Positions 8,467 through 13,685 of a stretch of 19,584 bases of DNA are shown piece after piece. The notes under the pieces were generated by a model. That model had not been told where the DNA came from. It ran no database searches and worked only from the letters and a program-made list of their open reading frames with translations. The stretch is from DASXRU01 sp039933315 (GTDB lineage Bacteria; Acidobacteriota; Blastocatellia; Pyrinomonadales; Pyrinomonadaceae): positions 1 through 19,584 of the forward strand of contig JBDTOI010000073.1 of NCBI GenBank assembly GCA_039933315.1, given 5' to 3'. The translations under genes and the position numbers were made by a program. Positions within the stretch are counted from its first letter, which is position 1, and every line of letters begins with the position of its first letter.

Positions 8467-8850
8467 TCACGCAAGCAGAGTATTCAGTAGGTCGTTAAGC
8501 CAGTTGAAATCGATTGGCTTGGTAACGTACGCGGTGAACCCCGAAGCCTGCGCGTTAGCACGCAAGTCGTTTTCCTGATGAGCTGTGACAGCGACGATGG
8601 GCACTGTCTTTAACTCTTCATGCTCGCGAATCAACGCAGTCGCCGCGAGCCCGTCCATGACCGGTAAGCTAAGATCCATGAGAATCACATTCGGGCGCTC
8701 GCGCACGGCAACTTCGACAGCTTGCTTGCCATCCACCGCCTCGAGCACGCGATAGCCTCTACCCTCCAGCTCCAGCCGCATGAAAAGGCGCGTGTCGTCG
8801 ATGTCTTCGACCACCAGCACTATCAAGTCCCTTGATTCGTTCTCAGTCAT
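8467..8850 (-). CDS. Single-domain response regulator (CheY/DivK-like)
   Basis: A 127-residue stand-alone receiver domain with no output domain, expected to accept a phosphoryl group from a histidine kinase and signal by protein contact. All core residues are present: acidic pair E15/D16 in VVEDIDD, phosphorylated D59 in ILMDLSLPVMDG, switch T89 in VAVTAH, and K111 in VTKPID. The sequence resembles receivers of the DivK-like or hybrid-kinase type. No kinase gene is nearby, so it is an orphan. GAGGTT lies about 10 bases upstream of the ATG, and a good sigma70-like promoter is at 8922-8950. Confidence 0.93.
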   Translation of the reverse strand: MTENESRDLIVLVVEDIDDTRLFMRLELEGRGYRVLEAVDGKQAVEVAVRERPNVILMDLSLPVMDGLAATALIREHEELKTVPIVAVTAHQENDLRANAQASGFTAYVTKPIDFNWLNDLLNTLLA

Positions 8851-8921
8851 GAATAATGCGAACCTCTTTGTTCAGCCCGACCATCAATGGCCCTGATCCT
8901 GTCGTTGTTTTGTGGACCGGG

Positions 8922-8950
8922 AATCTATGTGCTCTGCGTTGCGCTGTCAA
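8922..8950 (-). promoter_or_regulatory. Sigma70-like promoter for the response regulator
   Basis: Read on the - strand, TTGACA (8950-8945) is followed after exactly 17 bases by TAGATT (8927-8922). The -35 is a perfect consensus and the -10 matches four of six. It points at the receiver gene starting at 8850, with a leader of about 65 bases. Confidence 0.6.
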
Positions 8951-9120
8951 GGTGTTCTCGGAAGGCCGGCCGGTGGTAGAATCCGCGCGAACAGGCCGTC
9001 AATCCGGAGGCTCAGGAAAATAAAAGCCGAACCTCGGGCACGTTTTTATCGTTTCAGTAGCAAAGCATTCCGCTAAGAGGTTTGAACCAACCCTGCCGCG
9101 GGGCACTGGAGAAGAAGAAA

Positions 9121-10008
9121 ATGAAACGAGTCTTAATTGTCATAGTTCTGGTGACGCTTGCCGCCATCGCCGGTTTATGGAGAGCCAATTCCCGCTCGAA
9201 TAGTGCCGGAAACCAGGCCTCGTCTGCGAACGCCCAAGAATCGGCAGGCGATGCGCGCGAGGAGATTCACCGAACTTTTCAGCTTTCTCCCGGAGCTGAG
9301 ATCGCCGTCACCGGTATCAATGGCAAAGTGGATATTCAAACTTCCGACACCAGTACCGCGGAAGTGTATGTGCTGCGGACCGCGCGGAGCCGCGAATCAC
9401 TCGATCGCCGCCGCGTTGTGATCGAACAAACTTCCGCCGGCCTCGTGGTGCGGGCCGAATCCAATAACGTGAGCTGGTGGAAACGAATTTTCAGCCACAA
9501 TCCCAATGAGGAAGTCACCATAAAAGCCCCACGCCAGATCGCCCTGGCGCTGAAAGGTATCAACGGACGCGTCAACGGCGGCGAGATCGAAGGCCCCATT
9601 GAGGTCAAGGGAATCAACGGCCGCGTCGAGCTGCGTCAAGCAAAGGGCTCAGCCAAAGTCTCAGGGATAAACGGAAACATTACTATGGGACTGCAGGAGT
9701 TGGATGAACGGGGCGTGCAGGCCAGCGGTATCAATGGCAGCCTGGAGCTGCGCCTGGCAAACGGCCTGAATGCCGACCTGGTAGCGAAAGGCATCAACGG
9801 CAGACTTCGTTCGGATATTCCTGAAGTACCGGTTGGAAAAGGCGAGTACGGTTCGCGTTACTCCGCCCGTATTGGGAACGGCGGCTCTCCGATCAACGTC
9901 AGTGGCATAAACGGAAACGTTATTTTGAGCCGAATGGCGATAGCGTCTGCGCCGGGCGGCGCTGCTCAGGATAAGAAAATGGCGCTCAAGGAAAAGGCGG
10001 CCCTCTAG
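9121..10008 (+). CDS. DUF4097-like beta-repeat protein with GING motifs
   Basis: A 295-residue envelope protein. A hydrophobic segment (residues 4-20) is a signal peptide or membrane anchor, followed by a Ser/Asn/Ala-rich linker (21-45). The body resembles the DUF4097 / putative auto-adhesin beta-helical fold, with short beta strands around repeated GING motifs starting at residues 65, 146, 164, 182, 203, 224 and 262. Spacings of 18 and 21 residues in the middle suggest a regular turn. The C-terminus is Ala/Lys-rich. The frame extends upstream to a TTG at 9082, but ATG 9121 has GGAG at 9108-9111 and gives a normal N-terminus. Function unknown; proteins of this type are often linked to envelope structure or stress operons. 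Confidence 0.8.
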   Translation: MKRVLIVIVLVTLAAIAGLWRANSRSNSAGNQASSANAQESAGDAREEIHRTFQLSPGAEIAVTGINGKVDIQTSDTSTAEVYVLRTARSRESLDRRRVVIEQTSAGLVVRAESNNVSWWKRIFSHNPNEEVTIKAPRQIALALKGINGRVNGGEIEGPIEVKGINGRVELRQAKGSAKVSGINGNITMGLQELDERGVQASGINGSLELRLANGLNADLVAKGINGRLRSDIPEVPVGKGEYGSRYSARIGNGGSPINVSGINGNVILSRMAIASAPGGAAQDKKMALKEKAAL

Positions 10009-10057
10009 ACCCAAGCCAGTCCGCTACGTCGCCCCGGGGATTAACGCCTGAGGCTGG

Positions 10058-10163
10058 TTCGTGTTGCTTCGTGAGATTTAGTGTAGTTCGTGGATCGTGT
10101 GCTTAGGGTTTCGGAGCCATACGATCCACGAAATCACACTAAGGCTACACGAAGGAACACGAA
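10058..10163. repeat. Long imperfect inverted repeat built on TTCGTG
   Basis: Arms 10058-10098 and 10121-10163 are imperfect reverse complements of about 41-43 bases. The inner 12-13 bases (TTCGTGGATCGT / ACGATCCACGAA) and the outer TTCGTGTT / AACACGAA match exactly. TTCGTG recurs at 10058, 10068 and 10087 in the left arm. The element lies between convergent genes ending at 10008 and 10180, and could fold into a long stem acting as a bidirectional terminator. It looks like an interspersed repeat family. Confidence 0.75.
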
Positions 10164-10179
10164 TAAAAGCCGCCTTAGT

Positions 10180-10845
10180 TCACTTCTTTCCGATCTGCGA
10201 AAACTTCACGTTCAGGATCGGGTATTCCTTCCAATCCTTATAGTCGTAATGCCACCACTCGGGCTCATAGACGGCAAAGCCTTCCGCCGCCATCGCGGTC
10301 CGCAATAAATCGCGCAATTGTTTTGCGGCGTCAGTCGCGCACGCGTAGTTGATGTGCGACCGTTCCGTCATCTCGTCATACTCACCCGGCATCTGCACCG
10401 CCTGCCCGGTCTTCAGATCGAATAACGAAAGATCGACCGCACAACCCCGATTGTGGCGTGAACCCTTGGCCGGATCAGCGACGAAAATCTTCTTATCTTC
10501 CGGCGTGGCGTCCCAGAAAATCTTCGTGACGTACCAGGGGCGATAGCCATCGTGTATCAACAACCCGTAGCCTTGTGTGCGCAGCTTCTGGTTAACGCGG
10601 ACGAGTGCTTCGGCGGCCGGACGTTGCAGAAACGCGCGAGCTTCTTTGTAAACCGGACGCCCCAGGAAATTGTTTTTCCCGGCATAGCGAATATCCAGTT
10701 TCATTGTGGGATCAAGTTTGACGAGTTCCGCCAGGTCGGGGCTGCGGAACGGGCCTGCTTCAACCGGCGGCTGTTGGGCCAACAGCAGCGGACAGGTGAG
10801 AAGCAGCGCTAAAAGAGTAACGCAGTGAATAGAAGCTTTTCGCAT
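10180..10845 (-). CDS. D-alanyl-D-alanine dipeptidase, M15D (VanX/DdpX-like), exported
   Basis: Zinc metallopeptidase that cleaves free D-Ala-D-Ala, used in peptidoglycan turnover. In the 221-residue protein (numbering from the ATG at 10845), zinc ligands are H131 and D138 in SRHNRGCAVDLSLF and H199 in EPEWWHYD, with the catalytic base E196. R102 in HDGYRPW is the conserved arginine. A signal peptide (MRKASIHCVTLLALLLTC...AQ) indicates periplasmic location, as in Gram-negative paralogues. The frame extends 13 codons upstream to 10884, but ATG 10845 has AAAGG upstream and starts the signal peptide. No vanHA genes are nearby, so a role in glycopeptide resistance is not indicated; cell-wall recycling or use of the dipeptide as nutrient is more likely. 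Confidence 0.92.
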   Translation of the reverse strand: MRKASIHCVTLLALLLTCPLLLAQQPPVEAGPFRSPDLAELVKLDPTMKLDIRYAGKNNFLGRPVYKEARAFLQRPAAEALVRVNQKLRTQGYGLLIHDGYRPWYVTKIFWDATPEDKKIFVADPAKGSRHNRGCAVDLSLFDLKTGQAVQMPGEYDEMTERSHINYACATDAAKQLRDLLRTAMAAEGFAVYEPEWWHYDYKDWKEYPILNVKFSQIGKK

Positions 10846-10886
10846 TCGCTCAACCTTTACGTGTAACTTGGGCCGCACCGGCACAC

Positions 10887-10958
10887 TGTAGGCGCGTCCC
10901 TCCGTGGGTGCCCCCAGCTAATCAAAAAAAGGGGCGCACACGGAGTTACGCCCCTACA
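10887..10958. repeat. Imperfect 28-bp inverted repeat
   Basis: 10887-10914 and 10931-10958 are imperfect reverse complements with a 16-base loop containing an A run (10924-10930). The stem runs from TGTAGG and CTCCGTG on the left to CACGGAG and CCTACA on the right. It lies between two - strand genes and could terminate the membrane-protein gene. The pattern looks like an interspersed intergenic repeat. Confidence 0.7.
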
Positions 10959-10962
10959 ATAA

Positions 10963-11370
10963 TTACGGCTTGCGATAGAGGGCCGCGATGACGCCGCCGA
11001 TCAGCAGCTTGTCTATAAACTCGAAGCCCAGTTGCTTCATCACCAGGCTCATCGGAATCGGCTGAATTGCGTAGGCAATCAGAAAAGAGGGAACTGCCAG
11101 CACCAGCCAGATGGCAATACCAAACCGCAGGCCCTGCCCCATCCAGGGCCGGTTAGCTTCCACGCCCTTCGCGTAGATCCATACGGCCCCAATCGCGAAC
11201 GCGATGTAAGCAACATTGATCCATAGCATCTTCTCAGCGCCTTCCGGCCGGTAGAGATGTTTGATACTCATGTAGTCGGGCGCCAGCAGCACCGCGTGGA
11301 TCAGGAATCCGGTGAGATTCGCCACGATGAAAGTAACGACGATGGTGAGAATCAGTTTCTTGTAGTTCAT
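10963..11370 (-). CDS. Small integral membrane protein, four predicted helices
   Basis: A 135-residue hydrophobic protein with four probable membrane helices at about residues 6-29, 48-68, 80-102 and 115-131. A short basic start (MNYKK) and basic end (YRKP) suggest both termini are cytoplasmic. I do not recognise the family. The first loop carries APDYMSIKHLYRPEG. The ATG has a good GGAGG Shine-Dalgarno at 11377-11381 with six-base spacing. The neighbouring dipeptidase is on the same strand, but an inverted repeat separates them, so a shared operon is doubtful. Confidence 0.8.
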   Translation of the reverse strand: MNYKKLILTIVVTFIVANLTGFLIHAVLLAPDYMSIKHLYRPEGAEKMLWINVAYIAFAIGAVWIYAKGVEANRPWMGQGLRFGIAIWLVLAVPSFLIAYAIQPIPMSLVMKQLGFEFIDKLLIGGVIAALYRKP

Positions 11371-11449
11371 GTTTAGCCTCCAGGGGTTAAAGACTCGAAT
11401 AGCAGAACCTTCAGGGCGAACAGGATCCGTTTTGAACCAAAGGAACCGC

Positions 11450-11480
11450 AGTCAGGAACGGAGTGCGCTCCGCTCTGCTT
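11450..11480. repeat. Single REP-like unit related to 1133-1258
   Basis: The unit starts AGTCAGGAA and ends CGCTCTGCTT around a hairpin, GGAGTGCGCTCC (11460-11471). The borders match the arm at 1229-1258 (AGTCAGGAA ... CGCTCTT), while the stem sequence differs. A 13-base stretch at 11507-11519 (GTTCCCAATTGAA) also matches 12 of 13 bases at 1169-1181, just inside the doublet. It lies downstream of the tRNA on its strand. Confidence 0.5.
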
Positions 11481-11593
11481 CTTTTATCGCTTGGAATAGT
11501 TTCGAAGTTCCCAATTGAAGGGCATCGAGGGTCTGGCTCGCTGGCCGGCCTACGGATTCAGCGGGCGCGCTTTTCAACGGCACGGATTGAGAG

Positions 11594-11670
11594 TGGTGCA
11601 CCCGGCAGGGCTCGAACCTGCGACCTTCTGATCCGAAGTCAGACGCTCTATCCAACTGAGCTACGGGTGC
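11594..11670 (-). tRNA. tRNA-Arg (anticodon UCG)
   Basis: Read on the - strand, the acceptor GCACCCG pairs with CGGGTGC, followed by discriminator A and an encoded CCA. The D-arm (GCTCAGTTGGATAGAGC), the anticodon stem TCTGA/TCAGA with loop CTTCGGA, and the T-arm GCAGG-TTCGAGC-CCTGC are all canonical. The anticodon at loop positions 34-36 is UCG, reading CGA (arginine). Total 77 bases including CCA. Confidence 0.97.
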
Positions 11671-11682
11671 CCAAACGAGCGA

Positions 11683-11711
11683 ATCGTAAATCCTAAAGCG
11701 CGAATAGTAAA
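11683..11711 (-). promoter_or_regulatory. Possible promoter of tRNA-Arg
   Basis: On the - strand, TTTACT (11711-11706) and TACGAT (11688-11683) are separated by 17 bases, each matching four of six consensus bases. The -10 ends 12 bases before the tRNA, giving a short leader as expected for a tRNA. The region is made of degenerate 21-bp tandem units starting near 11679, 11700 and 11721. Confidence 0.35.
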
Positions 11712-11743
11712 CCGCTAAGCGCGCCTACTAACCGCTCGGTGCT

Positions 11744-12175
11744 TCAATTCTTTTTCGCAGGCTCGGGTGGAGGAGTCGCGCCACCCTGAAACTCGTGATG
11801 GATGAAATGAACCAGAGCATTGATTTCCTCAGGCTTCAATTTGTCTTTGAATGCCGGCATCCCGTCGCCACCGTTATTAATCTGATCGACAAACTCCGAA
11901 TCCGGATGCTTCAGCGCGTGGCCTTCCCGCAGGCTGGGGACCTTCAACGTGCCCTCGTCGACCTTCACATTCCCGCCCTGGCCGTTTTCCCCATGACAGG
12001 CGACGCACTCTTTTAGAAAGATCGCGCGCGCGCCGGCAAACTCATCTGGAGTTGCAGGGTTGGCCGCGGGCGACGCCGAGGGGGCATGCGTCGCGCTGTG
12101 ATTCGAGGGCGAACTGCAAGCAATCGTAAAAAGTATTACCACGAAACAAAGCAGGCCTAATTTGATCAGCTTCAT
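11744..12175 (-). CDS. Class I cytochrome c, probable lipoprotein
   Basis: Monohaem c-type cytochrome for periplasmic electron transfer. In the 143-residue protein, residues 1-19 form a hydrophobic signal ending TIAC, a slightly atypical lipobox with C20 as the likely lipidated residue. An Ala/Pro/Ser/Thr-rich linker (21-42) then leads to one cytochrome domain with haem motif C57-V-A-C60-H61 and the probable axial M106 in GDGMPAF. The end is Pro/Lys-rich. The frame extends upstream to 12229, but the ATG at 12175 starts the signal sequence and has GGAAGAG upstream. It diverges from the haem-synthesis gene hemQ across 193 bases, a functionally sensible pairing. Its redox partner is not in the window. 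Confidence 0.92.
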   Translation of the reverse strand: MKLIKLGLLCFVVILFTIACSSPSNHSATHAPSASPAANPATPDEFAGARAIFLKECVACHGENGQGGNVKVDEGTLKVPSLREGHALKHPDSEFVDQINNGGDGMPAFKDKLKPEEINALVHFIHHEFQGGATPPPEPAKKN

Positions 12176-12282
12176 TCGCAAAGCTCTTCCGGGTCCGAAA
12201 CGTGATCGCAAGGCCGGGGAGTATAACATGGTGCGAAAGCGTCTTTCCCGCCCAACCTCGCCTTCAGGTTGCTGTTCTCAAG

Positions 12283-12311
12283 TTGCAATCATGGGGCAGA
12301 GTGGTCAGAAT
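12283..12311 (+). promoter_or_regulatory. Weak promoter candidate for hemQ
   Basis: TTGCAA (12283-12288), 17-base spacer, CAGAAT (12306-12311); each hexamer matches four of six sigma70 consensus bases. It lies 57 bases before the hemQ start in the divergent gap with the cytochrome gene. By itself this is modest evidence. Confidence 0.3.
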
Positions 12312-12368
12312 ACCCGGGCATTCTTACCAAATGAGTTACGTTTCAACCTTACTCAGAGGAATAGTCAT

Positions 12369-13139
12369 ATGAGCACCGAAAAGGAGCAAGGTAGTGCGAC
12401 GCGCGGTTCGCTGCGACTCGCCCCTAGTACCACCGAGCTCGAGGAGCAGAAGGCCAAGCTGCCCAGGCAGTTCGTGAACTTCACTTTCTATCATGCTCGT
12501 CCACAGTGGCTCATGCTGTCGGACGGCGACAAGGAAAGGTGCCGGGCAGAATTCGTGGCCACGGTGGCGGCCTTTCATCCGCCCCTCTTGATTCATACGT
12601 ATTCCACTATCGGACTGCGCATAAATGTTGACTTCATGATCTGGCGCATCGGCTATGAGCTCGATCCGTTTCAGGAAATGACTGCACGATTGAATAAAAC
12701 TGAGATGGCCAAATACCTCGAGCCATCACAATCGTTCCTGTCGATGACGAAACGGTCTATGTATATTGACAAAGATAATCCCGAGCATGATGAGGACCGG
12801 CTACACATCATCCCCGGCAAGTCGGAATACCTCTTCGTCTATCCCTTTGTTAAGACCCGAGAATGGTACTCGCGGACCGGAGAACAACGGCAGGAGATGA
12901 TGGAAGAGCACATTCGCATCGGTTCCAAGTATCGTTCAGTGAAACTTCACACCACTTATTCCTTTGGCCTCGACGATCAGGAATTCGTTGTTGCGTTTGA
13001 GACCGACAACCCGGCGGATTTTCTTGACCTGGTGCAGGAGCTGCGGGAAACAAAAGCGAGTTCCTACACGTTGCGCGACACGCCGATGTTCACCTGCCGC
13101 CAGCGCTCGCTGGCGGATTGCCTGAACGCGTTGGGTTAG
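12369..13139 (+). CDS. hemQ: Coproheme decarboxylase (HemQ/ChdC), chlorite-dismutase family
   Basis: Cytoplasmic enzyme that oxidatively decarboxylates coproheme to haem b, the last step of the coproporphyrin-dependent pathway. The 256-residue protein (from the ATG at 12369, with GAGGA about 9 bases upstream) has the catalytic Tyr Y158 and K162 in YPFVK, W166-Y167, and a candidate proximal haem ligand H181 in MMEEHIRIG. The spacing to Y158 is four residues shorter than in firmicute HemQ. The C-terminal half (TTYSFGLDDQEFVVAFETD, RDTPMFTC) is typical of HemQ. The frame is open back to 12162, but the upstream translation looks non-coding. True chlorite dismutase activity is unlikely from the context. 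It is divergent from a cytochrome c gene that would consume its product. Confidence 0.92.
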   Translation: MSTEKEQGSATRGSLRLAPSTTELEEQKAKLPRQFVNFTFYHARPQWLMLSDGDKERCRAEFVATVAAFHPPLLIHTYSTIGLRINVDFMIWRIGYELDPFQEMTARLNKTEMAKYLEPSQSFLSMTKRSMYIDKDNPEHDEDRLHIIPGKSEYLFVYPFVKTREWYSRTGEQRQEMMEEHIRIGSKYRSVKLHTTYSFGLDDQEFVVAFETDNPADFLDLVQELRETKASSYTLRDTPMFTCRQRSLADCLNALG

Positions 13140-13145
13140 CGAGGC

Positions 13146-13190
13146 CGAGACGGGGAGACGGGGCGAACCGGAGACGGGGAGACGGCGAGA
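13146..13190. repeat. G-rich short repeat left of the four-helix-bundle gene
   Basis: The 15-base GAGACGGGGAGACGG occurs twice (13147-13161 and 13171-13185, period 24), within a purine-rich run of GGGGAGAC-type units. It starts seven bases after the hemQ stop. A 12-base core (13152-13163) is an exact reverse complement of 13773-13784 on the other side of the four-helix-bundle gene. Confidence 0.75.
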
Positions 13191-13283
13191 AAACGAGTCG
13201 AAGACAAGTAGCGATGTAAATACCGTCCAACTGCGGCCCAAGTACTCTCACTAAGTACGTACCTTTGGGAATCGCAAATCCTC

Positions 13284-13685
13284 ATGGCACATATCTCGAG
13301 CTATAAGGAATTACGGGTTTATCAGGCGGCCATGAGCGCCGCAATGCGTATCTTCGAATTAACAAAAAGGTTTCCGATTGAGGAAAGATATTCATTAACG
13401 GATCAAATTCGACGTTCATCTCGGTCCGTGTGTTCCAACATCGGAGAAGCTTGGAGAAAGCGAAGGTACCGGGCTCATTTCATAAGTAAGTTGAGTGATT
13501 CGGAAGGTGAGGCCGAAGAGACGCGTGTTTGGCTTGAGGTCTCATGGCGATGTGGTTATATCTCTGAAGACGAAGCTCTAGATCTCGATCAAGAGTACGA
13601 TCGAATTATCGGACAATTAGTGCGAATGATTGACCGGCCAGAGCAGTGGTTGATCGAGACACGCGCTCTTAGCAGAACGGGATGA
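13284..13685 (+). CDS. Stand-alone four-helix-bundle protein (23S rRNA IVS / S23 type)
   Basis: A 133-residue protein of the family first seen in intervening sequences of 23S rRNA genes (TIGR02436-like), related to the Avd accessory protein of diversity-generating retroelements. Diagnostic motifs are KELRVYQAAM, RFPIEERYSLTDQIRRSSRSV, SNIGEAWRKRRY, FISKLSDSEGEAEETRVWLE and GYISEDEA. The basic RRSS/RKRRY face suggests nucleic-acid binding; the biological role is unknown. No 23S rRNA or retroelement is nearby. I see no Shine-Dalgarno at the ATG. The gene appears less GC-rich than its neighbours, is flanked by inverted G-rich repeats, and overlaps the next gene by ATGA, all hinting at acquisition as a small unit. 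Confidence 0.92.
   Translation: MAHISSYKELRVYQAAMSAAMRIFELTKRFPIEERYSLTDQIRRSSRSVCSNIGEAWRKRRYRAHFISKLSDSEGEAEETRVWLEVSWRCGYISEDEALDLDQEYDRIIGQLVRMIDRPEQWLIETRALSRTG

Noticed and set aside
10180..10845. Vancomycin-resistance vanX
   Set aside because: No vanH, vanA or regulatory genes are nearby, and the protein has a signal peptide, unlike the cytoplasmic resistance enzyme.
12369..13139. True chlorite dismutase
   Set aside because: The YPFVK and DTPMFTC patterns and the neighbouring cytochrome fit HemQ; there are no perchlorate genes.
13284..13685. Part of a diversity-generating retroelement (Avd)
   Set aside because: No reverse transcriptase, template repeat or variable-repeat target is seen in the window.
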